NCBI RefSeq assembly: GCF_000496595.1
Contig: NC_022793.1
Span: 248,001-312,000 of the forward strand
Length of the DNA stretch: 64,000 bases
Source of the DNA: Candidatus Liberibacter americanus str. Sao Paulo
GTDB taxonomy: Bacteria > Pseudomonadota > Alphaproteobacteria > Rhizobiales > Rhizobiaceae
Direction: 5' to 3'
Of the stretch, positions 9,279-18,194 are shown one piece after another; positions within the stretch are counted from its first letter, which is position 1; every line of letters starts with the position of its first letter. The notes beneath the pieces were generated by a model that was not told the origin of the DNA, searched no databases, and saw only the letters and a program-made list of their open reading frames with translations. The translations under genes and the position numbers were made by a program.

Positions 9279-9720
9279 AATATATGAAATAAAAATTTCA
9301 TTCGAGTAAAACTTTTTATGTCTTAATTGTATAATTTATTTTTTAATATTATATGAACATTTATATTATGGTCTGTGTATTTATCTCTATTCTATTTGAA
9401 TGTTATTTTTGTAAATATAGACATTATGCATATTTAGAGCGATGATATTTTATCATCAAATGATTTTTGGGATTAAAACTTATTGTTTGCTGATTATATG
9501 AGGATAAATATTATCTGTGCTATAAAATTGCTAAAGAGTATTTTATATAATTCAGAGTAATGTGTTTTTTATTTTTTAGATGTAAAATAATGCTTATTAT
9601 AGAAAGCTTATATGAATCTTTTTGATTTTAATTGATCATAAATTTGATTTTAAGAAATTATTAGATATTATATGACGTAGATAATGTTTGCTATTTATAA
9701 TTAATGGATGATATCCAATT
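9279..9720. other. Gap where lptA is normally found
   Basis: About 440 AT-rich bases with frequent stops in all frames. No LptA/OstA-like sequence, not even a degraded one, was recognised. It must hold any separate lptB promoter. Confidence 0.5.
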
Positions 9721-10512
9721 ATGAAAATAATACCTTTTTTTTCTAAATTATTAGGCAAACATGATGTATCACAGGTAAAAATTCATCAAGAAAGATGCCT
9801 ATCAGTTCGTTCTTTGTCTAAAAAATCTAATGATTCATATATAGTAAAAGATTTTGATTTAGATGTTTTTCCTGGTGAAATTGTTGGCTTGCTTGGACCA
9901 AATGGTGCGGGTAAGACGACCTGTTTTTATATGATAACAGGTTTGATTTCTTCTGATAGCGGCTCAATTAATATCGATGGTAATAATGTGACAAAATTGC
10001 CTATGTATAGGCGGGCTAGACTTGGCATTAGTTATTTGCCGCAAGAATCATCGATTTTTCGTGGATTAACTGTTGAGCAAAATATCCTTGCAGTTTTGGA
10101 GATGCATGAAAAAGATAAAAAGAAGCGTTTTGAAAGATTGGATTCTATATTAGAAGAATTCAAAATTACAGAATTTCGCCATTTATTATCGCCATTATTA
10201 TCAGGAGGACAGAGACGTCGTTTGGAAATAGCGCGCTCTCTTATTAGTTATCCTTCTTATATATTGCTTGACGAGCCGTTTGCTGGAGTAGATCCTGTTG
10301 CTGTTTCTGATATACAAAGTCTTATAAAAGATTTATCTGATCGCGGTATTGGTGTTTTAATAACAGATCATAATGTATACGAGACACTAAATTTGATTAA
10401 TCGCGCTTATATTATACATTCAGGTAAAGTGCTTGCACATGGTGAAGTAAATGATATTGTTAATAACGAAGATGTACGTAGATTCTACTTAGGTAATGGA
10501 TTTTCGCTTTAA
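9721..10512 (+). CDS. lptB: LPS export ABC transporter ATPase LptB
   Basis: ATPase that drives extraction of lipopolysaccharide from the inner membrane with LptF and LptG. Walker A is GPNGAGKTT (59-67), followed by the LptB-type Q-loop region LPQESSIFRGLTV, ABC signature LSGGQRRRLEIAR, Walker B ILLDEPFAGVDP and the switch His in ITDHNV. The 263 residues include an N-terminal extension of about 25 residues before the ABC domain, common in alphaproteobacteria. The genes that follow lptB in rhizobia (rpoN, hpf, ptsN) are absent; a 490-base non-coding region follows instead. Confidence 0.93.
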   Translation: MKIIPFFSKLLGKHDVSQVKIHQERCLSVRSLSKKSNDSYIVKDFDLDVFPGEIVGLLGPNGAGKTTCFYMITGLISSDSGSINIDGNNVTKLPMYRRARLGISYLPQESSIFRGLTVEQNILAVLEMHEKDKKKRFERLDSILEEFKITEFRHLLSPLLSGGQRRRLEIARSLISYPSYILLDEPFAGVDPVAVSDIQSLIKDLSDRGIGVLITDHNVYETLNLINRAYIIHSGKVLAHGEVNDIVNNEDVRRFYLGNGFSL

Positions 10513-11000
10513 TTATTTATTATAAATTAATTTCTATTTTTGTGATGTTGATGGCTTTTCACTATGACAGGATAGCCACTATAACTTATTCAATATACAC
10601 TCTAATTATGAAAATAAGGACACCTTGAAAAGTGTCCTTTGCGCAATAAAAAAAATAATAAAATTTATTATAAAAATTTTTTATGAAATCTCAAATTAGT
10701 CTACCGGTTTGCTATACTTTTATCTATCTAACAGCTCATAAAAATAACTAGTTACTGTGCTTCAACCATAGCTGATACTTCATAGCCTTAAAAGCCACAA
10801 AAATCACACAATACAAGATGTTTATTCACTGCAATAGACAAAAAATTACAATAAACCTTACATTCAAACCTCATCATTTAACTGGTAAATAAAGAGATAT
10901 AAATACTCATATATAATATATAAAAACAGCATAAAAAGGAAGTGCTATTAATAGATATCAGCAATGCATAAATCGCATTATCAGTGATTATTTTATGAGC
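10513..11000. other. Intergenic after lptB
   Basis: About 490 bases with no credible open frame and one clear hairpin (10616-10639). In free-living rhizobia this is where rpoN, hpf and ptsN would follow; no remnant of them was recognised. Confidence 0.45.
10616..10639. terminator. 8-bp stem-loop downstream of lptB
   Basis: AAGGACAC (10616-10623) pairs perfectly with GTGTCCTT (10632-10639) around an 8-nt loop. It lies between convergent lptB and the glycosylase gene. There is no proper U-tract on the plus strand and only a short ATTTTC on the minus strand, so the terminator role is tentative. Confidence 0.45.
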
Positions 11001-11807
11001 TTATATTTTTTTAATTGATTCTATTTTTTTCTTAAATTCAATCAGACTGATCCAAGCGTCTTTTTTGAAATATGTATGTTCTATCATTTCTTGAGGGTGT
11101 GCTATAGATATAGTTGGTATTTCTTTGTTTTTGACTATAATTTTATTATAATTGTCAAGATTGTTATTATATGTTTTATCTTTTTTAAAGAAAATTTTTT
11201 TCGTATCTTTTCCAAGTAGTAATATTATTTTAGGTGCTGCCAATTCGATTTGTTTTATTATAATAGGGCGACATATTTCTATTTCAATTGTTGATAGTTT
11301 TCTATTTCCAGGGGGGCGCCATGGAGAAATCATTGAGATACATGTTTCTTCTCTATTAATCTTGATAGACTTGAGAATTTCATTTAACATATCTCCAGTT
11401 TTTCCAGAGAATGGTTTGCCATTTATGTCGTCTATATCACTAGGTGTATATCCTATAATCATTACATCTTTTGCGTATTCTTGATCGGCGCAAATAGTCG
11501 TACGTGCCGTATGTAGCAGTTTGCAATCATTAAAAGAGGAAAGTAATAACTTGAGTTCATGTAATGAAGTGGCAGATTCGGTTATTGAGTAAGCCTTTTC
11601 TATAACTGAATCATTTATATTCAAGTCGGCATTTATTGATTTTGAAGTAGATTTAACAAAACTATCTTGTTCATTCTCTATATTTACTATTATAGTTTCA
11701 TTTTCTTTGTCGTTTGAGTTTTCAAATAACCAATGAACTCCTGAATCAGCATAAAACAGAGCAGTGGTTAACATTTCTGCACGAGATAATTTTTCCACAT
11801 AAGTCAT
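11001..11807 (-). CDS. Uracil-DNA glycosylase, family 4-like, altered active-site motif
   Basis: Base-excision enzyme family that removes uracil from DNA. The N-terminal 80 residues are variable. The conserved core starts near residue 93: SFNDCKLLHTA, then GKPFSGKTGDMLNEIL, SPWRPPGNRK (161-170), the cysteine in EIEICRP (179), LLLGK, and the C-terminal HP (SIAHPQEM). All of these match family 4 landmarks. However, motif 1, GEAPG in the family, reads GYTPS here (119-123), so the usual acidic residue and second Gly are gone. The first Cys of the classical iron-sulphur quartet is also not apparent, though some rhizobial relatives share this. Fold assignment is fairly secure; uracil-excision activity is uncertain. 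Confidence 0.82.
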   Translation of the reverse strand: MTYVEKLSRAEMLTTALFYADSGVHWLFENSNDKENETIIVNIENEQDSFVKSTSKSINADLNINDSVIEKAYSITESATSLHELKLLLSSFNDCKLLHTARTTICADQEYAKDVMIIGYTPSDIDDINGKPFSGKTGDMLNEILKSIKINREETCISMISPWRPPGNRKLSTIEIEICRPIIIKQIELAAPKIILLLGKDTKKIFFKKDKTYNNNLDNYNKIIVKNKEIPTISIAHPQEMIEHTYFKKDAWISLIEFKKKIESIKKI

Positions 11808-12001
11808 TGTATCTTTCTCTAAACAATTTGAAATTAGTAAAAAATAATCTTGTCAAAATAAAGAAAATTCTTAAAAATAATAAAAGCAAAACTATATTTG
11901 AAAATAAAACAAATAATTTACTTAATGTATTATAGTAAATTAAATATTTTTCTATTCCTTTAACATCAATTAATTAAATAAAGCTGTTAATTTTCCTGAT
12001 T

Positions 12002-13243
12002 TTAGCTGAGTTGTAATATTTTATCCTTATTATTTTCACGTATTGACGTAGAAAGACCCATTTTATGAAGGGTTGCGAGGAATGGTTTGGGAGGAAGCTC
12101 TTCGACATTGACCATTTTGCCAACATCCCAAATTCCTTGAGCTACCAACATAGCAGCTGCTACTGGAGGGATGCCAGCGGTATACGATACCCCTTGGCTT
12201 TCTGTTTCTTGATATGCTTTTTTATGATCGGATATATTATATAAAAATATTTCTCTAGATTTGCCATTATTTATTCCATTAATAAGGCATCCTATGCATA
12301 TTTTCCCATTATATTCTGGAGCTAATGAAGCTGGATCTGGCAGTGCCGATTTGACTATTTTTAGAGGAGCGACCTCTATACCTTCAGCTGTTCTTATTGG
12401 CTGTTCTGATAAAAGCCCAATATTTTTTAGTATTGTAAATACATTAATATAATGGTCGCTAAATCCCATCCAGAACCTTATATCAGCGCCATTCATATTT
12501 TTAAATAAAGAGTGTATTTCGTCATGTCCACTCAAGTAAACTTTTTGTTTTCCAACTATGGGAAGGTCGTATTCTCTGCTAACTTCAAACATTTTGTTTA
12601 CATTCCATTTGCCTTTTTGCCAACTATATACAACTCCAGTAAATTCACGGAAATTTATTTCTGGATCAAAATTTGTCGCAAAATATCTGTTATGTTTCCC
12701 GGCGTTGACATCTATTATGTCAATATCTGTAATTTTATCAAAATATTCATCTTTAGCTAATCGTGAGAAAGCATTTACTACTCCTGGATCGAAACCTGCT
12801 CCAAGGATGGCGGTGATAGATTTTTTATCGCATTCTTCAAGCAACCTCCATTCATAGTTTTGATACCAAGGTGGTGTTTCACATATTTTATGGGGTTCTT
12901 CATGAATAGCTGTATCAATATATGCGATATTAGAATTAATACATGCGCGTAATACCGACATATTAATGAAAGATGATCCGGCATTTATTATAATATTAGT
13001 TTTTGTTTCTTTTATAAGCTTTACTAATGTTTCAATCTTTAAGGCATCCAGCTGATATGTTTTAATATCTCCGGCTATTTTCAATGATTTTTTCCTTTTT
13101 ATGCTTTCAACTATCTGCAGACATTTATCCTGTGTTCGTGAAGCGATATTTATATTTCCAAGTACATCATTATTTTGTGCGCACTTATGAGCTATCACTT
13201 GTGCAACGCCGCCAGCTCCAATAATTAAAACATTTTTTTTCAT
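12002..13243 (-). CDS. Carboxynorspermidine/carboxyspermidine dehydrogenase (saccharopine dehydrogenase family)
   Basis: Reductive condensation enzyme that joins aspartate semialdehyde to a diamine to give a carboxy-triamine, in the alternative polyamine route. The N-terminal Rossmann fold has the nucleotide motif IIGAGGVAQ (6-14). The body matches the saccharopine dehydrogenase-like family, with GAGFDPGV after about residue 150. By family it could be annotated as saccharopine dehydrogenase, but its partner 69 bases upstream is the cognate decarboxylase, which favours polyamine synthesis over lysine metabolism. Length of 413 is normal. Which triamine is made cannot be read from sequence. Confidence 0.88.
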   Translation of the reverse strand: MKKNVLIIGAGGVAQVIAHKCAQNNDVLGNINIASRTQDKCLQIVESIKRKKSLKIAGDIKTYQLDALKIETLVKLIKETKTNIIINAGSSFINMSVLRACINSNIAYIDTAIHEEPHKICETPPWYQNYEWRLLEECDKKSITAILGAGFDPGVVNAFSRLAKDEYFDKITDIDIIDVNAGKHNRYFATNFDPEINFREFTGVVYSWQKGKWNVNKMFEVSREYDLPIVGKQKVYLSGHDEIHSLFKNMNGADIRFWMGFSDHYINVFTILKNIGLLSEQPIRTAEGIEVAPLKIVKSALPDPASLAPEYNGKICIGCLINGINNGKSREIFLYNISDHKKAYQETESQGVSYTAGIPPVAAAMLVAQGIWDVGKMVNVEELPPKPFLATLHKMGLSTSIRENNKDKILQLS

Positions 13244-13312
13244 AAGATACTATATTTTCCTGTTTATTATGTATTTGCTATACATATATTTGTAATAGAT
13301 ATTTTATATTTT

Positions 13313-14416
13313 TTAAGAAAGGCTTTTGTAATAGTCATTATAAGAGAATTCGCGCACTACTTGTATAGTTCCGTCCAAATTTTTCACCGCTATTGTTGGC
13401 ATATTTATGCCATTAAACCAGTTCTTTTTAATCATATTATAGCCAGCAACATCTTCGAAAGATATTCGATCTCCTATTTTTATTGGTTTTTCGAATTTGA
13501 ATTCTCCAAATATATCTCCTGCCAGACAAGATTTTCCGCATACCATAGCTGTATAGGGGCCTTTATTAGGCGATATTATTGCTGATTGTTGATAAAGTAA
13601 AAAATCTGGTATATGAGATTCGACAGAAGAATCAACGATTGCCAGGTTTTTAGTATTGGTTGATATGTCGAGAACTGTAACTTCTAGGCTTGTGGTGCCT
13701 GTTACAATAGCCTCTCCTGGTTCTAGGTATACTTGGACGTCATATTTCTCTGTAAAATCTTTTAGACGTCGACATAAATCATCTACTGGATAGTCTTTGT
13801 CTGTAAAATGAATTCCTCCGCCCAAGCTAATCCATTCAACTTGGGAAATAAAATTGCCAAACTTTTGTTCTATATGTTCTAACATTGAGCTGAATATAGG
13901 GAAAGATTTATTTTCACAGTTATTATGGAACATTAATCCATTGATATTTTTTATTTCTTGTTTTATTTTATCTTTATCCCATTCTCCTAGACGGCTAAAA
14001 GGACGATTTGGATCTGCAAGTTTGAAATTAGAATAAGACACAGCTGGATTTATGCGTAATCCTATGCTTTTTTTTGCATTGATAGCTTTTCCCTTAAACT
14101 GATGCAATTGAGTAATTGTATTAAAAATAATTTTATTACAGTTAGATAAAACTTCATCTATTTCGACATCTTTGTAAGCTACACTATAGGCATGAGATTC
14201 TCCACCAAAATTTTTATTGCCCAGCATAACTTCGTATAGAGATGAAGAGGTGGTTCCGTCCATGTATTCACTTATCGTATTAAATATGCCCCATGAGGAG
14301 AAGCATTTTAATGCAAGAAGTAATTTAGCGCTTGATTTCTCGCGAATATATCTGGCTGTTTCTAAATTTTTTAGAAGTTTATGTTTATCTATTAAGTAGT
14401 AAGGTGTAGATGGCAT
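13313..14416 (-). CDS. nspC: Carboxynorspermidine/carboxyspermidine decarboxylase (fold III PLP enzyme)
   Basis: Removes CO2 from the carboxy-triamine made by the neighbouring dehydrogenase, yielding spermidine, norspermidine or a homologue. An alanine-racemase-like barrel carries the PLP lysine Lys37 in LALKCFS, a phosphate/substrate region EPGEAIV, and the C-terminal Cys297 in GKSCLAGD that forms the facing active site. At 367 residues it is full-length. It is first in a two-gene minus-strand operon with the dehydrogenase. No ornithine or S-adenosylmethionine decarboxylase lies nearby, so the diamine source is outside this window. Confidence 0.9.
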   Translation of the reverse strand: MPSTPYYLIDKHKLLKNLETARYIREKSSAKLLLALKCFSSWGIFNTISEYMDGTTSSSLYEVMLGNKNFGGESHAYSVAYKDVEIDEVLSNCNKIIFNTITQLHQFKGKAINAKKSIGLRINPAVSYSNFKLADPNRPFSRLGEWDKDKIKQEIKNINGLMFHNNCENKSFPIFSSMLEHIEQKFGNFISQVEWISLGGGIHFTDKDYPVDDLCRRLKDFTEKYDVQVYLEPGEAIVTGTTSLEVTVLDISTNTKNLAIVDSSVESHIPDFLLYQQSAIISPNKGPYTAMVCGKSCLAGDIFGEFKFEKPIKIGDRISFEDVAGYNMIKKNWFNGINMPTIAVKNLDGTIQVVREFSYNDYYKSLS

Positions 14417-14758
14417 ATGATTTCAAAATTCTTTCGTAAGATCGTGCAATTTTAAACTGCTTACTTTATATTAATAAGGTAGGCGAAAGATTGCCCATGT
14501 GATAATTGTGTTTTCTTAGGAAACCACTTTTTAGCGATTTTATCATGATAGAAACTGATTTAACAGGTATAAATTACAGCTTTTTACTTTGTATTCAACA
14601 TAGTTTTTACTTTTTCTAATCCTTGTTTTTTTATACTACATATGTCTATCATATTCAGATTTGAATAATAGATATAGGTGGTGTTATTATGCCTCATTAT
14701 TATTGAAAAAGTTTGATATTTATGTAAGTTCAAACGCAAGTACAAATTGGTGATATTG

Positions 14759-15421
14759 ATGAAAATTGGTAATAAAATATACAAAACCCGTGAAGATCTT
14801 CCGTGTTTAGTGCCTATTTTTCCTCTATTAGGAATGTTGTTACTACCGAGGAGTAGATTCTCATTTAGTATTTTTGAGTATCGTTATATTGCTATGCTTG
14901 ATTCTATATTAGCTGGGGATAGATTAGTAGGCTTAGTACAGCCTGCTTTAAGTGATTTGCCTAAAAATGGTGATGAGTCTTTATCTAAAATTGGGTGTAT
15001 AGGTCGTGTTACGTCTTTTGTAGAAACAGATGATGGTCACTATATTGTGACTTTAGCAGGAGTTTGTAGATTCCGTTTATTAGAAGAGGCTTATCAATTG
15101 AATCCTTGGCGTTGTTTTTATATCTCTCCATTTGTTGCGGATCTTACTAGTGAAGAAAATGATGGGGTTGATAGAATTGCTTTATTAGAAGTTTTTCACA
15201 ATTATTTGTTGGCTAATAATTTAGATGTTGACTGGGATAGTATTGAAAAAGCTAGTAGTGAGGTATTGGTAAACTCTCTTGCGATGCTTTCACCTTTCAG
15301 CGATTTGGAAAGGCAAGCATTATTAGAAGCTCCTGATTTTAAATCGCGCTCTCAGATTTTGATTGATATTATGAAGAGCATAGTTGTTTCTGATATTTAT
15401 AATTGTAATAGATTACAGTAG
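14759..15421 (+). CDS. LON peptidase substrate-binding-domain protein
   Basis: Stand-alone LON N-terminal domain protein without ATPase or protease parts. The LON fold starts with LVPIFPLLGMLLLPRSR (about residues 15-31) and continues with FEYRYIAML, IGCIGRV and the GVCRFRLLEE strand; the helical tail ends near residue 220. Such proteins are widespread in alphaproteobacteria and of unclear function, probably binding misfolded or unfolded substrates. The ATG at 14759 is chosen over an upstream TTG at 14747; neither has a strong ribosome site. It is monocistronic here. Confidence 0.85.
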   Translation: MKIGNKIYKTREDLPCLVPIFPLLGMLLLPRSRFSFSIFEYRYIAMLDSILAGDRLVGLVQPALSDLPKNGDESLSKIGCIGRVTSFVETDDGHYIVTLAGVCRFRLLEEAYQLNPWRCFYISPFVADLTSEENDGVDRIALLEVFHNYLLANNLDVDWDSIEKASSEVLVNSLAMLSPFSDLERQALLEAPDFKSRSQILIDIMKSIVVSDIYNCNRLQ

Positions 15422-15446
15422 TATAAATCATTTAAATTATAGGATT

Positions 15447-15488
15447 ATATTTATAAAATATATCTCATATTTATAAAATATATCTCAT
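15447..15488. repeat. 20-bp tandem direct repeat, two copies
   Basis: ATATTTATAAAATATATCTC occurs at 15447-15466 and again, identical, at 15467-15486, followed by two more matching bases. It lies just after the LON-domain gene. It is probably a replication-slippage product; no function is apparent. Confidence 0.8.
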
Positions 15489-15642
15489 AGTTGAAATCAA
15501 TTGAGGATTTTTCTATGACTAAATTGTCTAATTTTTATTTCATATGAAAGTAATTGCTGCCAATAAATTAAAGGCATTTGTTTCTTGATATATCTATATA
15601 GATGCGCTTTAGAATGCCTATGATTGTTATATCTGAATCCAT

Positions 15643-16302
15643 TCAGCTGTTGGAATATGATTGTTGGTTATCTCCTTTATAATCGTTGTATTTTTTCAAA
15701 TCGCATTTTGGAAAGCAAGATAGTTTCTTTATTTTATCAGGTTCATAAATCGTAACAACGTGCTTTTCGTTTATAAATGTGATTAATGTCTTATCAAAAA
15801 GAATATTTCCGTCTTTGCTGAAAACTACTAGATTAGTTGATCCGGATCTTAAAGGGGTCAATATCAATCTTTTTTCATTTTCTAGTGGTAAAGGGTTTGC
15901 TATTGTAGCATCGCCGATGATCACCTGTTTCGGTATTTCTGTAAACTGTAATATAGTCGATTTACCCATCTCTAATTCCAGATATTTTTCTTCTTTTATG
16001 GTTTCATCTAAGTCGATTTTTTTAGCATTGTTTATATTTATATTAGGACGACCTTTTATTCTGCTATTATGACCTTTTATTCTGCTATTATCATGTCCTT
16101 TCTTGGCGGAAGCTTTATTACTATGATTTAGATTTTGAGTATTAAGCTTAGATTTATTGACATCTTCAGTATTGATTTTAGGTTTGATTGCGTCTTCTTT
16201 AGAATTTGAATTTGCATAAATGTGATTACTATTCAAAAGTCCAGTATTTATGTAAGCTACCATGAAGGTAGATAAAACTATTGTGATAGGTCGGTTTTTC
16301 AT
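15643..16302 (-). CDS. Secreted pilus-assembly N-domain protein (CpaC N-terminal-like)
   Basis: A 219-residue protein with a probable signal peptide (about residues 1-31). A low-complexity Lys/Asn/Ser-rich linker (32-95) follows. The globular domain (about 105-185) resembles the N-terminal domain of Tad/type II secretins: LELEMGKSTILQF, PKQVIIGDATIANP, LRSGSTNLVVFSKDG. It has no secretin barrel. Similar CpaC-related proteins sit beside pilin genes in rhizobia, so a periplasmic role in pilus biogenesis is inferred, possibly assisting CpaC encoded at 21.7 kb. The linker contains an in-frame 21-base tandem duplication. It is separated by about 600 bases from the next pilin. Confidence 0.72.
   Translation of the reverse strand: MKNRPITIVLSTFMVAYINTGLLNSNHIYANSNSKEDAIKPKINTEDVNKSKLNTQNLNHSNKASAKKGHDNSRIKGHNSRIKGRPNININNAKKIDLDETIKEEKYLELEMGKSTILQFTEIPKQVIIGDATIANPLPLENEKRLILTPLRSGSTNLVVFSKDGNILFDKTLITFINEKHVVTIYEPDKIKKLSCFPKCDLKKYNDYKGDNQQSYSNS
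16051..16092. repeat. In-frame 21-bp tandem duplication
   Basis: Two 21-base units (16051-16071 and 16072-16092) differ at one base and encode SRIKGHN / SRIKGRP in the linker of the CpaC-N-like protein. Being a multiple of three, copy-number change here alters linker length without breaking the frame. Confidence 0.85.
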
Positions 16303-16907
16303 AATATTTTCTGCCTACGGAAATCAAATATGATATATGTAATTCTTTTTTATTAAATTGTAGTAAATTATCAATCGTTTTTCTTATGATGGAGAGAGAT
16401 TAATAAATTACTTTTTTAGTATTTATCCTATATTTATCTTCTATTATATATTTATTTTTTAGATATTGCTAGATCTTGATATTGACAGAGATATTTTCTA
16501 GGTTTTAAATATTATATTGAATATGCTTTTAAGCAAATTATAGAAAAGAATTAATTTTGGCTTATATTTATTAATATAAATGTTGTTTTTCTGCTAATTC
16601 CTATATAAGGTTATCTTGCTAGAATATTTGCTTTAGTTGTCGATGGTTGTTGATATATGTAATTTTAATATTATGCGGGGTTATCTTGTAATATTGGCAA
16701 TTAGACGAGCGATGTTTCATATAATGTAGTAATTAATTGTGGGCTTGTCTTGCTTGCAATATGTGTTTTATGTGGGCTATTAAAGAGATGATATTAGTTT
16801 CAGAATATTAGAATTGATTAAATGCAATTTACTTGGTTTAAATCGGTTTTTTGCCACAGGTATGGATGTAGACATACCTATGGCGTTTTTCTATTTACTA
16901 CTATCTG
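16303..16907. other. Intergenic with orphan plus-strand terminator
   Basis: About 600 bases without a credible protein gene. It contains two copies of GGTTATCTTG (16609-16618 and 16679-16688) and, at its right end, a plus-strand terminator-like hairpin (16853-16890). Both flanking genes are on the minus strand, so a small plus-strand RNA ending at the hairpin is possible. Confidence 0.45.
16853..16890 (+). terminator. Rho-independent terminator-like hairpin, plus strand, no upstream gene
   Basis: GCCACAGGTATG (16853-16864) pairs with CATACCTATGGC (16873-16884) with one mismatch around an 8-nt loop, followed by G and five T. On the minus strand the stem is followed by A residues, so it would terminate only plus-strand transcripts. 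Confidence 0.6.
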
Positions 16908-17093
16908 TTATGTCTGACTTGTCGGATTTTTATTTAATTCTTTTGTGATGCCTTCAAATTTACCTTTGACTGCATTTCCTAATCCCATTACAGCTACTAG
17001 TATCACAACTGCTATTGCGCTGGCAATTAGGCCATATTCTAGCGCTGCAAGTCCTGATTCATTTTTTATCATTTTTTTAATAGATCTCATCAT
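16908..17093 (-). CDS. Flp-family pilin (divergent copy)
   Basis: Major pilin of a Tad/Flp pilus, 61 residues. It has a short basic leader and then ESGLAALEYGLIA with the class III prepilin signature: predicted cleavage after Gly14, leaving Glu at +5 and Tyr at +6. The hydrophobic helix spans about residues 18-42. An AGGAGA ribosome site lies 7 bases before the first ATG. It is on the opposite strand from, and clearly different in sequence to, the three tandem pilins that follow, so it is an older paralogue. CpaA at 20.3 kb is the likely processing peptidase. Confidence 0.93.
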   Translation of the reverse strand: MMRSIKKMIKNESGLAALEYGLIASAIAVVILVAVMGLGNAVKGKFEGITKELNKNPTSQT

Positions 17094-18026
17094 TTTATTT
17101 TCTCCTATTTATATTTTATATTTTTGGTACGCTTAAGTGTCATGGCTTTTTTATAATTTATATTTTTCTTTTGACTACTATTATAAAATAGCCACTCGCT
17201 TTTTGACAAAAAACAAGGAATAATATTAAATATAATTTCCTTATTTTTTTGTATTATATAAGATTATATAAATAAAATTGCCATAACTTTAAACAAAAGT
17301 TATAAGTAAATAATTTAAATTGTATTAAAAAAATATATTTTTACTTATTATAAATTATATATAATAAGTAATTAAACTTATAAAAAAGTTTTTTATAATA
17401 TAAAGTTAATTTGTATTTAACTTTATAAAACAATATTATAACTAATAATAAAAATTGTTGTTTATAGGTTAATTTTTTATAAATAAATATTATGCGCACT
17501 TTGTTTAATTAATATATATAGTAATTACTATAAATAAATTATGTGCTTATTCTTTGACAATATAATTAGTTATTTGAGATAAAATATTGTCGCATATGCT
17601 AATTGATACTAATCATGCTCAAATATAAAATAATTTATATTTGTCATATTTTTATGTTTAGATTTTATGTATTGCTTATGTTATTTGTTTTATTGCAATT
17701 AAATAAATTATTTAAGTGATAATTTATCATTGGTTTTATTGTTTTTATTCTTTATATTGCTATGTTTAATTAATTTATATAATATATTTAATTATATTTT
17801 TTAATTATATATTGTATAAATAATATTTGTTGATTTTAAATTTGAATTTATGTTTTTTTATACTAATAGATATTATCTATATAAAATTATTTATTTATTT
17901 TATATAAAGTGTTATATTAAAATAAAGTAATTACAATTATATTTGCTGTAATATATTGTATTATATATTAGAGATAGATCTGATATATTTATATATACAT
18001 ATATTAAAAATTAAGGATTGATTTTT
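17094..18026. other. 930-base extremely AT-rich gap between pilin genes
   Basis: No open frame, tRNA or clear hairpin was recognised. The sequence is mostly A/T runs and is even poorer in G+C than the rest of the window by eye. It contains the divergent upstream regions of the minus-strand pilin and of the first tandem pilin. Confidence 0.4.
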
Positions 18027-18194
18027 ATGAGATTGGATTACTTTAAAAAATTTTTAAATGACGAATCTGGTGCTACAGCTATTGAATATGGCTTGATTGC
18101 CTCTTTGATAGCAGTTGCAATTATTGCTTCAATTGGCCAAATAGGAGATGCACTAAAAACTAAATTTTCTAAAATAGCTACTGCTATTAAGTAG
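18027..18194 (+). CDS. Flp-family pilin, tandem copy 1
   Basis: Encodes 55 residues and is found only by direct translation. The first 24 residues match copies 2 and 3 except for one Ile/Leu difference. The signature is DESGATAIEYGL, cleavage after Gly15, Glu at +5 and Tyr at +6; the hydrophobic helix covers about 17-40. The tail is short: GDALKTKFSKIATAIK. The upstream AGGATTGATTTTT is shared with copy 3 and differs from copy 2 by one base; it includes a probable AGGA ribosome site. Two hairpins follow about 110-160 bases downstream. It was probably produced by tandem duplication. Confidence 0.93.
   Translation: MRLDYFKKFLNDESGATAIEYGLIASLIAVAIIASIGQIGDALKTKFSKIATAIK

Noticed and set aside
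14584..14784. 66-codon minus-strand frame before the LON-domain gene
   Set aside because: No domain or ribosome site; overlaps the start of a well-supported gene.
16945..17136. 63-codon frame opposite the minus-strand pilin
   Set aside because: Antisense shadow of an obvious Flp pilin gene.
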